A DNA stretch of 39,976 nucleotides from Prevotellaceae bacterium UBA6398 (lineage in GTDB: Bacteria > Bacteroidota > Bacteroidia > Bacteroidales > Bacteroidaceae): assembly GCA_002437495.1 (NCBI GenBank), contig DJQA01000018.1:107894-147869 (forward strand). The letters run 5' to 3'. The position numbers and the translations under genes are program-made. Positions 9,019 through 17,400 of the stretch are shown piece by piece (the stretch's first letter is position 1; each line of letters starts with the position of its first letter). A model generated the notes under the pieces. The model made no database searches. It had not been told where the DNA came from and saw only the letters and a program-made list of their open reading frames with translations.

Positions 9019-9044
9019 TTCTCCATTATTTCCATAATGGGGAA
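9019..9044 (-). terminator. Candidate terminator after the glycerophosphodiesterase gene
   Basis: An 11-bp stem with one G-U pair (core arms CCATTAT at 9023 and ATAATGG at 9034) lies about 30 bp beyond the stop of the phosphodiesterase gene. The following minus-strand sequence is T-rich but not a clean T-run. Confidence 0.4.
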
Positions 9045-9072
9045 CACGGCCTTGCTTATGCTGTTACCGAAC

Positions 9073-9828
9073 TTATTTTGCCACTTCCTCGCAAACCACG
9101 GGCTGGTTGGTTGTAATATAGTCAACGCCTGCGTCCACGAGTTCCTTCATTTGTTTCGGATCATCGATTGTCCAAATATTAACTTTCAAACCCAATTTAT
9201 GGGCTTCGTCAATCCAATCCCAATGTTTTTTAATGGTGCCCCACGAATAGTCCAAACCGGCTGCACCCATCTCCTTCAACTGGCTCGGTGTAAGATCGCC
9301 GCTGAGATAATAAACTTCCGTGCCCTTGGGTACATCGGAAAGCAACTTTATAAATGCCGGCAGAGAGAACGTTATATAAGTTACGCGCTTCGTAAGCTTG
9401 TATTCCTTGAACATTTTCAAAGTCTGCTCCACACACTTCAACGTGCGCGCCACATCCTTGTGGGGCTTTATCTCACAAACGAGCTGTGTCTTCAACTTTT
9501 TGCCCAAGCTCAAATATTCCTCCAATGTCGGAATCTTTTCTCCGTTGGACAAGGGATGCTTAATCAGCTCATCGTAATTAACATTCTCGATAATGAGGTC
9601 TTTCACATTTGGATCATGGTGAAGAACAACCTTGTTATCCTTGGTGAGCCAAAGATCAAACTCACATCCGTAACACTTAACCGAATCCGCCTTGACAAGC
9701 GAAGCCAAACTGTTTTGCGCCGAGCCCTCGGTTGTCCAAAAACCGCGATGGGCCACTACTTTTGTCTGTGCCATGGCAAACCCCGACACCAAAAGCGAAA
9801 GCGATACTGCCAATACTCTATTTTTCAT
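9073..9828 (-). CDS. Secreted glycerophosphodiester phosphodiesterase
   Basis: The 251-residue protein has a signal peptide (MKNRVLAVSLSLLVSGFAMA, cut near residue 20) and a GDPD TIM-barrel domain. The catalytic residues are visible: H27-R28-G29, E56 and D58 in CEFDLW, and H71-D72 in HHDP; later LKVNIWTIDDP and DYITTNQP match the family. Enzymes of this class split glycerophosphodiesters to glycerol-3-phosphate and an alcohol; the signal peptide suggests action in the periplasm or at the outer membrane. It is a separate transcription unit, with its own promoter match (9851-9881) and a stem-loop after the stop. The exact substrate cannot be read from the sequence. Confidence 0.93.
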   Translation of the reverse strand: MKNRVLAVSLSLLVSGFAMAQTKVVAHRGFWTTEGSAQNSLASLVKADSVKCYGCEFDLWLTKDNKVVLHHDPNVKDLIIENVNYDELIKHPLSNGEKIPTLEEYLSLGKKLKTQLVCEIKPHKDVARTLKCVEQTLKMFKEYKLTKRVTYITFSLPAFIKLLSDVPKGTEVYYLSGDLTPSQLKEMGAAGLDYSWGTIKKHWDWIDEAHKLGLKVNIWTIDDPKQMKELVDAGVDYITTNQPVVCEEVAK

Positions 9829-9850
9829 TTCTTATATTTTTTAGCACCCG

Positions 9851-9881
9851 CAAAAGTAACCATTTTTGATTGAACACCCAA
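9851..9881 (-). promoter_or_regulatory. Bacteroidota-type promoter of the glycerophosphodiesterase gene
   Basis: On the minus strand TTG (9879-9881) is followed after 20 bp by TACTTTTG (9851-9858), fitting the -33/-7 pattern TTTG-N19to21-TAnnTTTG. The start codon lies 22 bp downstream of the -7 box. Confidence 0.6.
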
Positions 9882-10087
9882 CGCCACCTACCCTTTATTC
9901 CGAAAATTCACTGTTTCTTCACAACCCTTTGAATTCCCGTTTTTGTACAACATTTTTCTCCCCTCGTATTTTTTATATTTCATTCTTATGCAAAGAAAAA
10001 CGTACCGGGAATGTTTTTACAAATACGGCCTTTGAATATATCGCATACAATAAAAGGAACTTCGCATTGAAGCTCCTTTTGATTTTG

Positions 10088-10158
10088 AGGTGCCAAGCAG
10101 ATTCGAACTGCTGTACACGGTTTTGCAGACCGTTACCTAGCCACTCGGTCATGGCACC
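10088..10158 (-). tRNA. tRNA-Cys (GCA anticodon)
   Basis: The minus strand folds as a 71-nt cloverleaf. The acceptor arms are GGTGCCA and TGGCACC, the anticodon stem is ACGGT/ACCGT around the loop CTGCAAA (anticodon GCA at 10124-10126), and the T loop is TTCGAAT. The discriminator base is T (U73), the known identity base of tRNA-Cys. The CCA tail is not encoded in full. It stands alone between the phosphodiesterase and the sugar transferase. Confidence 0.96.
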
Positions 10159-10214
10159 ATTTTTTGCATGTGAGTGCAAAAGTAAGAAATTAAGCCGAAA
10201 CAGCCAAACGCCAC

Positions 10215-10865
10215 CTAAAATTTCTTTCCCGCAAATATCATTTTAGCCGTGAGGAGAATTATTTTCACATCTCCCAATAGTGAGCGTGTCTTCAGATATT
10301 CAAGGTCCATGTTGAGGCGTTGCAGCATCTTTTCCATTGTGTCGGTATATCCGTTGAATAGCGTTGCCATCGATGTAAGTCCCGGGCGCATAAGGTATAT
10401 AAAGCGGCATCTTGAGTCGTGCTCCATTATTTTGTCAACAAAAACTTTCCTTTCGGGACGCGGGCCCACAATGCTCATGTCGCCTTTCAACACATTCAAA
10501 AGCTGAGGAAGTTCGTCAAGATGGTGAACCCGCAGAAACTTGCCGAAACCTGTTACGTGGGCCTTGTCCTCGCACGGTGTAAGCCGCGGACCGTTGTCCT
10601 CAAAATCCTCGCTCAGTGTGCGGAACTTATAAATCATAAACGGTTTGCCGCCGAGCCCTATACGCTCCTGCTTGAAAATAACGCTTCCTTTTTCGGTAAG
10701 TTTCAGCCGCAACGCTATGTACAAATACAGCGGCGATGACAGCAAAATTAACAAAGCTGCTCCGACAAAGTCGCACAATCTCTTCACAGCCCTTGCCGTA
10801 GCGCACATATTGTCAGCTATTTCTGCCGATGCATTGTCTGTTTTGTTTATTTTCGTATTTTGCAC
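10215..10865 (-). CDS. Bacterial sugar transferase (undecaprenyl-phosphate sugar-1-phosphate transferase)
   Basis: This 216-residue protein belongs to the bacterial sugar transferase family (PF02397, WbaP/WcaJ/PglC-like). Such enzymes load a sugar-1-phosphate from a UDP-sugar onto undecaprenyl phosphate, the first step in making a surface glycan. Visible features are KRLCDFVGAALLILL (a basic residue run, then a membrane-embedded hairpin or helix, about residues 29-50), GSVIFKQERIG, the YKFRTL motif, HLDELPQLLNVLKGDMS and IVGPRPE. It is the short form without the N-terminal multi-helix domain, so it resembles monotopic PglC-type enzymes. No glycan cluster surrounds it, so the sugar and the final product cannot be predicted. 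Confidence 0.92.
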   Translation of the reverse strand: MQNTKINKTDNASAEIADNMCATARAVKRLCDFVGAALLILLSSPLYLYIALRLKLTEKGSVIFKQERIGLGGKPFMIYKFRTLSEDFEDNGPRLTPCEDKAHVTGFGKFLRVHHLDELPQLLNVLKGDMSIVGPRPERKVFVDKIMEHDSRCRFIYLMRPGLTSMATLFNGYTDTMEKMLQRLNMDLEYLKTRSLLGDVKIILLTAKMIFAGKKF

Positions 10866-10932
10866 TTTTCTTAAACGTTCCCTTTAATAATATTATAACC
10901 TTGCGTTACTATGTTTATTGTGCCACCACCCT

Positions 10933-12294
10933 TTATTTCGGTTGTTTTAATGGCTTAAATACTATTTCGGAACGCCATAAGTCATGCGAGGAATAAGTAA
11001 CCGAGGCGTATTTGCACAGCAACCCATTCAGCTTTCCGCCAAACAAACTTTCTATAAACGATGCTTTCGCTAACGAGCGCGGAAAAGCTTTTGCATAGCA
11101 AGTTCTGCCCTTTGCATCGTGGGGACTTATGGGTTGTTCGCCAATTCCTGCTTTCCCTTGCGCTTTAGTGCCGTAGCGACACACAAGTCGACCGTCTTTC
11201 CTAACGCCAATCTCCAAACTTTTACCATTGAACGAACACCTGTAACCTCCGTCAGCAGTTTTCTCCACCCTACCCTGCGGGTTGTCTGCCTTCCATTGAG
11301 AAATGCCGTCGGTAAACGAGCCATCCTTTATGTCGGCCACAAGCGAAAAAATCATATTGCCCTTTCCATCAATGCCGTCAAGCGACAAAAGGGCATCGCC
11401 ATCAATACCGCCTATTATTTTGTTGAAATCTGCCATGGCATTCATTGCAGTCCAAATTCCCTTTGCTGATTTGCCGGCACGAAGACGGTCGGCAAGTTTC
11501 CGCCCATCGATACCCATTAGCATATAAGCCATTGTGCCGTTTGCTATCCGCTCGTTGTCCATTCCGCCATTATATGGTTTTAACTCCGAGGCTTTTGACA
11601 ATTCACCGCCATTCGCCGCCGTCAGCTCGTTACTCATTATGATTTCTCCATCCGAACCCAATGAGCACGATGATTCCAGTAAAACAGAATCCGCGTCAGC
11701 ATCTCCCGAAACTTGCATGGAAAGCATCGCGCGCAGCACAGACGGCAGAGCCGAAAGCCGCGCCACTAGTTTTACGCCGCCTTTCATTTTCTCCAGTCTG
11801 CCAAACAAATCGCTGTTTCCAATGCCGCCACTGCTTTTGAACATTGCACTTACCGTGCGGCGCATTAAAGGCTGCTCGCCCGCAACCACAGGCCCCATAA
11901 CAAGCAAAGCATTATTGTTCCACGCTACCTGCCAACTTGAGTTCCACACTGCCCAATGCAATCCCGAACTGTTGTCTCTCTGCGTGAAATTCTTAGATGC
12001 CGCCGCTGCTTTCTGAAGCTTTTTCTCATCATCCACCGCCACAACAATGCCGTAGTATCCGCCGGGTGATACGAAAGCGTATGCCGGATCGGCAAAGTCG
12101 ATGCCGGATGTGAACGGCAGTACATTCTTTATGCCTTCCAAACCGTTCTCCGCCTGTATTTGCGCAAAATCAACCGCGGCAACGGCCGGAGACGTTTCGG
12201 GAATGACATCATAATAATCCTTGGCGCACGATGACAAAGCCATTATAAATGCCATGGCAAGCATAGTTCTTAAAAGCCGACACAAAACTTTCAT
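10933..12294 (-). CDS. DUF4836-like lipoprotein
   Basis: The product has a lipoprotein signal: MKVLCRLLRTMLAMAFIMAL, then a lipobox LSSC with the acylated cysteine at residue 23. The remaining 430 residues resemble Bacteroidales DUF4836-type lipoproteins (PDYYDVIPETSPAVAAVD-like start; here KDYYDVIPETSPAV), a family of unknown function. I place the start at 12294, where ATGA overlaps the rsmE stop by 4 bp, a classic translational-coupling arrangement; an ATG at 12309 would add five residues ahead of the signal. It is expected to sit in the outer or inner membrane facing the periplasm. The family assignment is from memory of its start motif, so moderately sure. Confidence 0.75.
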   Translation of the reverse strand: MKVLCRLLRTMLAMAFIMALSSCAKDYYDVIPETSPAVAAVDFAQIQAENGLEGIKNVLPFTSGIDFADPAYAFVSPGGYYGIVVAVDDEKKLQKAAAASKNFTQRDNSSGLHWAVWNSSWQVAWNNNALLVMGPVVAGEQPLMRRTVSAMFKSSGGIGNSDLFGRLEKMKGGVKLVARLSALPSVLRAMLSMQVSGDADADSVLLESSCSLGSDGEIIMSNELTAANGGELSKASELKPYNGGMDNERIANGTMAYMLMGIDGRKLADRLRAGKSAKGIWTAMNAMADFNKIIGGIDGDALLSLDGIDGKGNMIFSLVADIKDGSFTDGISQWKADNPQGRVEKTADGGYRCSFNGKSLEIGVRKDGRLVCRYGTKAQGKAGIGEQPISPHDAKGRTCYAKAFPRSLAKASFIESLFGGKLNGLLCKYASVTYSSHDLWRSEIVFKPLKQPK

Positions 12295-13061
12295 TCCAAT
12301 GCCTCCCACATTTTTGAGTTTTTCAAATTCATAAGCATAACTGAATAAAGTGCCGCTGTTTCCGTGCGCAACCTACTTTCGCCCAAGCTAACGGGAACGA
12401 AACCTTGTTGTATGGCCATTTCCACTTCATCGGGCGCGAAATCGCCCTCCGGACCTATGGCAACAGTTTTGTCTCCGCCACCCATCACCGATGGCAAGAA
12501 GCAGCGCGGCGAAGTTACCTTGATTTCAGCCGGAGCCTTCCGGCAAACATCATCGTTAAGGCAATGGGCTATGTATTTTTCTCCCGATATGTCGGAACGC
12601 ACAACAAAATCCTTAAAATCCGTTAGTACGTTCAGTTTTGGCATTTGCGCCTTATGGCTCTGTTTCATTGCCGAAACAACGATACGCTCTATTCTTTCGG
12701 GTTTCAACATCCTGCGTTCCGAAAAGCGACAGTCTATGAAAGAAATTTCGTCGACACCTATCTCCACGGCCTTCTCCACAAGCCACTCCGTGCGCTCCAT
12801 GTTTTTTGTAGGGGCTACGGCAAGATGAAGATGTCCGCTCCAAGGATTTCCCACTTTCCTTGTGTCAACAATGCTGTAGCGGCATGTGCGCGAGGAAACG
12901 TCTGAAACCTCGGCATCATAAAGGCTGCCGCTGCCGTCGGTTATCACAATGCGGTCGCCAACGCCCAAGCGCAAAACCTTCACTGCGTGCCGGGCTTCCT
13001 CTTCGGGAAGTTCGTTATTCACTCCTGCGTTTGGCACATAGAAATAGTGTATCTCTTTCAT
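12291..13061 (-). CDS. rsmE: 16S rRNA m3U1498 methyltransferase RsmE
   Basis: RsmE methylates N3 of U1498 in 16S rRNA of the 30S subunit, using S-adenosylmethionine. The 256-residue protein has the N-terminal PUA-like domain (HYFYVPN, EEARHAVKVLRL, VTDGSG-type turn) and the SPOUT trefoil-knot methylase domain with the SAM-loop motifs IGPEGDF and LGESRLRTETAAL. The length is normal for the family. Its stop codon overlaps the start of the following lipoprotein gene. A -7 box match lies 20 bp upstream and the dnaJ-like gene's terminator lies beyond that, so transcription probably starts here. Confidence 0.96.
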   Translation of the reverse strand: MKEIHYFYVPNAGVNNELPEEEARHAVKVLRLGVGDRIVITDGSGSLYDAEVSDVSSRTCRYSIVDTRKVGNPWSGHLHLAVAPTKNMERTEWLVEKAVEIGVDEISFIDCRFSERRMLKPERIERIVVSAMKQSHKAQMPKLNVLTDFKDFVVRSDISGEKYIAHCLNDDVCRKAPAEIKVTSPRCFLPSVMGGGDKTVAIGPEGDFAPDEVEMAIQQGFVPVSLGESRLRTETAALYSVMLMNLKNSKMWEALE

Positions 13062-13080
13062 CGCTGCATAAACATTTATG

Positions 13081-13088
13081 CAAAGTTA
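13081..13088 (-). promoter_or_regulatory. -7 box of the rsmE promoter
   Basis: The minus strand reads TAACTTTG followed by C, matching TAnnTTTG, 19 bp upstream of the rsmE start codon. The -33 element is not clear. Confidence 0.5.
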
Positions 13089-13114
13089 CTCAAAACTTTC
13101 CTTTTTCCATACGC

Positions 13115-13149
13115 AAAAAGGGGATTGAAGTCTTTGTTCTTCAATCCCC
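13115..13149 (-). terminator. Intrinsic terminator after the dnaJ-like gene
   Basis: A perfect 11-bp stem (GGGGATTGAAG/CTTCAATCCCC, arms 13120-13130 and 13139-13149) with an 8-nt loop is followed on the minus strand by TTTTT. It lies 20 bp after the stop of the dnaJ-like gene and separates it from rsmE. Confidence 0.85.
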
Positions 13150-13168
13150 CTTGCATGTCATTTTGTCA

Positions 13169-13870
13169 TCAGTTGCCGGCAGCCCGCATTTGCTCAAGAA
13201 GTTCGCGTTGACGGTCGTTGAGCGAAGTCGGCATGGTTACATTGTAAGTTATTATAAGGTCGCCGTATGTGCCATCGCCTTTGTCATAGCCTTTGCCTTT
13301 GAGACGAACCCTGGCTCCCTGCTGCGTGCCGGGTTTTATGCGAAGCCGCAGTTTGGAATTTTGCGTCTGCAATATAATTTCCCCGCCAAGCATAGCAGTG
13401 TACATATCTATGTTTACGGTTGCATGCGCATCGGCACCGGGCTGTGAGCCGAAACCGGAACTGCCTGCGCCAAACCCGCTGTACGAGCGGGAACTTCTGC
13501 GCCTTCCGCCGCCAAAAAGCTGTTCGAAGAAGCTTGAGAAACCACTTCCGCCGCCACCTTCGAACTGACTGAAATCAAATCCGCCGAAATCGGAGGAATC
13601 TCCTCCACCCGTTCCAAAGCCGCCGGCTTTTTCGTAGTTATCGGCCTGTTCCCAGTTTTCGCCGTATTTGTCATACTTCCTGCGTTTTTCCGGGTCGCTA
13701 AGCACATTATTGGCCTCGTTCAAAGCCTGGAACTTGGCTTTTGCCTTAGGATCATCGGGATGAAGGTCGGGATGGAACTGTTTGGCGCGGCGCATATAAG
13801 CCGCACGTATATCTTTTTGAGGAGTATCCTTTGGGATACCCATTATTTTGTAGTAGTCTATGAATGCCAT
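13169..13870 (-). CDS. Short DnaJ/CbpA-like co-chaperone
   Basis: The 233-residue protein starts with a full J domain (MAFIDYYKIMGI, HPD motif near residue 34, YDKYGENW), which stimulates DnaK ATPase. A Gly/Phe/Ser-rich linker (about 75-140) follows, then a single C-terminal substrate-binding subdomain (VNIDMYTAMLGGEI, RLKGKGYDKGDG, GDLIITYNV). CbpA-type proteins usually have two such subdomains and about 300 residues; the first one is missing here, with no frameshift visible. I place the start at 13870, 10 bp after an AAGGAG site and just before the J domain; an upstream in-frame ATG would add 21 unrelated residues. Confidence 0.88.
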   Translation of the reverse strand: MAFIDYYKIMGIPKDTPQKDIRAAYMRRAKQFHPDLHPDDPKAKAKFQALNEANNVLSDPEKRRKYDKYGENWEQADNYEKAGGFGTGGGDSSDFGGFDFSQFEGGGGSGFSSFFEQLFGGGRRRSSRSYSGFGAGSSGFGSQPGADAHATVNIDMYTAMLGGEIILQTQNSKLRLRIKPGTQQGARVRLKGKGYDKGDGTYGDLIITYNVTMPTSLNDRQRELLEQMRAAGN

Positions 13871-13880
13871 ATTTTCTGAA

Positions 13881-13886
13881 CTCCTT
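13881..13886 (-). promoter_or_regulatory. Shine-Dalgarno site deciding the dnaJ-like start
   Basis: AAGGAG on the minus strand lies 10 bp before the ATG at 13870. Strong SD sites are unusual in Bacteroidota, and this one argues for the shorter start. Confidence 0.6.
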
Positions 13887-14062
13887 TTAAGTATGTTACA
13901 GCAAAAGAAATGCCACAAGAACAAACACGGCAACTAATCTTCGCCGGCCACCCCGGTAAATGCACAGAACACGACAAATCATCAAGCTCCGCCACCTTTC
14001 AGGACGTATGCAATACACACGAGAAACACACGTACAACAATCATCCTACATTTTGCGCCGCC

Positions 14063-14172
14063 GTAGGGCCGTATGGCATACGCCCAAAATTGCGTCGCTT
14101 TGCGATGTAGCGGCAAAGGGTGCGGGTATGGTTCATGCGGTGGCGTGCAGCGCGTATGCCATACGCCCCTAC
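14063..14172. repeat. 110-bp REP-doublet-like element, copy 1
   Basis: Left end is GTAG plus the palindromic GGCCGTATGGCATACGCCC; right end is GCGTATGCCATACGCCCCTAC, its near-complement. The interior shares aattgcgtcg, tttgcgat and ggttcatgcggtgg with the copies at 22707 and 39865. It has exactly the same length as the 22707 copy. Confidence 0.85.
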
Positions 14173-14221
14173 AATTAAAGCAAAACCTTTATCGCCGGTT
14201 CTTTCCCAAACATCCCGATAA

Positions 14222-14297
14222 CTACATTTGATGTAGGAAAAACCATGTCTGATGTAGAAAAAATTACATCAGACATTATTCAAACTACATCAGACAT
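14222..14297. repeat. Four-unit 21-bp-period array, copy 1
   Basis: Four ACATCNGACAT-like units start at about 14222, 14244, 14265 and 14285: ACATTTGATGT, ATGTCTGATGT, ACATCAGACAT and ACATCAGACAT, separated by A/T-rich spacers. Units two and three together form a perfect 12-bp hairpin (ATGTCTGATGTA/TACATCAGACAT). Confidence 0.85.
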
Positions 14298-14308
14298 TTT
14301 TTTGTCTG

Positions 14309-14341
14309 TTTGTAACGCTTTGAAAAGCAAATCGTTACAAA
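14309..14341. terminator. Stem-loop downstream of sprA
   Basis: Arms TTTGTAACG (14309-14317) and CGTTACAAA (14333-14341) lie about 80 bp past the sprA stop. No T-run follows on the minus strand, so intrinsic termination is uncertain; it may only protect the 3' end. Confidence 0.35.
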
Positions 14342-14419
14342 GCGCAAAAATAAACCTTCAACTCTTTATAAATCAAGAGATTGGCTTTTGAATACACAAG
14401 CGCTATTTGCCGGAACCTG

Positions 14420-17400
14420 CTACCGCGTAAGCGACACCTTTATGCTTACGCCGAAGTCCTGCGTGGTGGTGGGATATGACGATGAGGAAAGGAGCGGCGT
14501 GTTTGTCTGCCTGTCGTAATATGCCGAGAGGGTTATGAGCTTGGACAATGTATAATCTGCCGAGAACGAAATTTTGAACGCATTGTTTCCCGACGTAGCC
14601 TGCGAAAGCATGGTGAGTATGTTGCGCTGTATGGAGCTTTGGTTGCGCAGCGAGATGTCGAGACGCAAATTGAGGTCATTGCTTATGGTGCCGGAATTGG
14701 AATTGCGGCTGCTGCGCGAGGAATCGTCATCTGCCCGGTTTTCACTGTCATCGTTGCTCTTTCTGCGCGAGTTTGCAGCGCGTCCCCTTCCGCCACGGCG
14801 TTTGGGGCGCCGTGTGGGCGAAAATATTTTCAAGTCGTCAACCTTGTATCCCACGCCTATGACATAGTCGTTTGAGCGTGCCTCGGAAATAATCTGCGAT
14901 GTTAGCGATAGCGAGAGCATACGGGTGCGGTTGTATTCTATCTTCGCTGTGAGGTTGTTGTCGAACGTCATGTCGAAGCCTATGAACGGCGAGAATGTTT
15001 CGTTTATCGATACAGAAGAAACGTCGTACATTGACGATGGCACGGGATTGCCTGTGGATACATCGTTAACAAATCCGCGGTCGCCGGCGAGCTTCATGAA
15101 CGAGGAGAATGTGTTGTACGACCCCACGGAATACACCGACTGGTAGGAGTGGTTCACGTTGAACGCCTTGAATATCGGTTTCATGAAGCGTAGCTTGCCA
15201 AGTCCGGAATATGTTACCCTCCAGTTTGGCAGCATGCGCGCTATGGAAGGAAATATGCCCAAACTTTTCGTTCCTCCGCAATACGCGGAAAGGAATGCGG
15301 GTATCATAACATCTGAGGAGTACTTCGAAACCGTGCCGTTGGCAGGATCGAATGTCTTTCCCGCCAGTGTGCTGTTAACGGGATACCGGCTTCCGCTGTA
15401 TTGTGCCTCTACCCGGTTGCGGAATGCAGGAAGGGAATTGACGAACTTTGTGAATGTTTTGTTCTCGTAGTTGTTTTTTGCACTTCCTATGGATACGAAT
15501 GCCGATGACAGGGAAATGGTGGTTATGTTGAACGAACCGGTTTCGGTGGCGGGCATACCATCGAACATATACTGTATGCTGCGCGATTTGTTTACCGTGC
15601 GCGAGGCCGTGAGGTCTATCTTGAAATCGCGCAACGGCTCGATTGTTGCACTAAGCTGCAAGGATTCGTTTTTGCTTGTGGAAGCCGGTGTTGTTACACT
15701 GTCGTTTGAAAGCAGCCAACCTTTGCGCTGCGCCTTATATATATAGCTCTCGTCAACCATGCCGAAGGCGAAATCGAGCCCGGGCTGCAAGCCTCCTGCC
15801 GAACGCTGTCCGAACATGTCGCCTACATCGGGCAGGAAACCGGGCAGCGACATGCTGTATGTGTTCTTATAGGAAACGTTTACGTTTCTCACCGACATGG
15901 CAAGGCGGGCTGTGGTTTGGAGCGCCTTGTACCATAGTCGCTTTTCGGGATTTACGCGGGGGCTTACGGTTATCTTCACCTTGGCCGTGTCGCGCGAGGT
16001 TACGATTATGTGGTTGTTATCAACAACTTTGTATCGTATGGGGTATCTCGTGCCGTCCCGGCGAAAAGCCCTTACACGAAGGTTCTTGGAGCGGCGGTTG
16101 TGGGCAACATTCACCGTGGTGTCTTTAAGAAGCTGTATTTCGGAGGCAAAGAACTCATTTTTTTCCTTGTCCTTGTCATTCTTTTTTCTTGCAGCGTTTG
16201 ACGTTGAGCTTGCAAATTTGCGGTTAACCTTTTTAAGGAAAGGCACATTGTTATATAGCGTGAGCATATTTAAGCGCAGGTTGCCGTTTATGTCGCGCGT
16301 GTTGTTTATTGTGTTTCCGAGCGTGGAGCCGTCCTCGAGATATGCGCCCCTGTTCCAACCGTAGGTGGAGCGATAGGTGATATCGGGGCTTAGCCAGTTG
16401 AACACTGGAATCTTGTTCAAGGGTATTTTCCAAGAAAAGTCTAACGACTGCTGATAGGTGAGCGGCGTTCCGAAATGCTTAACGCTGCGCCACACGGAGT
16501 CTTTCCATGCCTCGTATTCATTGGGATATAGCGATTTGTCCACCGGCACGTTGGGCTGCTCTATCTCAGCATTTGTACCGGATGAGAACGAGGAGTGTAT
16601 GTTTGAAGTCAAGTCCCATTGCAAATTGAATTGGCGGTTCCAAAAAAAGTCGCTCGCCCACGTGAGGGGAAGGGACGAATTTTCAAGTTGCTGCATATCC
16701 CTTTCCTTAAGCTCGTAGTACGAGCGCGTGATATCGGAATTAATCGATAGGTTCTGGGGTGCAAAGCTTATTTTTTCGTCTTTCAGAAGTTTGAGCCACG
16801 GACTGTTGCTCTTCATCTTGGCAAACGGCGCAAGCGGTTTGAAATTGGGCGAATACGAATAATTGCCGCTTAGTTTCCAACTGTCGTCCTTTTCCCATAC
16901 TATTGTCTGCCCCTCGCTCTGCTTGTGACTATGGGAATAGCTGAACGAGAAATTTGCAGGATCATAAGGCATTGGATTGGACTTGGTGGAGATATTGAAC
17001 TTAACGTTTGAAAGGCTGAAGTTGGAGTTTGTCACGGTTGTTTCGCAAATGCGGCGCAAGGAGTCGCGCTCGTGCTTTGTGGTAAGCGCGTCTATGGCAT
17101 CGTCCATTTCCATGTCGGTGTCGAGCGGGTTGTATTTCGGCTTTACCCTTTCCTTGCTATAGGAATAGTAAAGCGGCGCCTTGAATTTTATTTTTTCCGG
17201 CAGGAAACGTCCAAGGTCAACGTTAAGCGACATGTCGTACTCATAAAGATTGTCATCGCGCCGCTGGTCAACGCGGTCTTCCACGCCTCCAAAGCCGTCG
17301 GTCTCGACATGTCCCCCCAAGTTGAGTGCACCAAGGTCGGAAAGTTGCAAATTAAGATTGCCTTTCGCCGCCCAACCGCCTTTGTTGGTATAGTGCTGCA

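Noticed and set aside
10088..10158. tRNA-Cys as the attachment site of an integrated element
   Set aside because: No integrase gene and no repeat of the tRNA 3' end are seen nearby.
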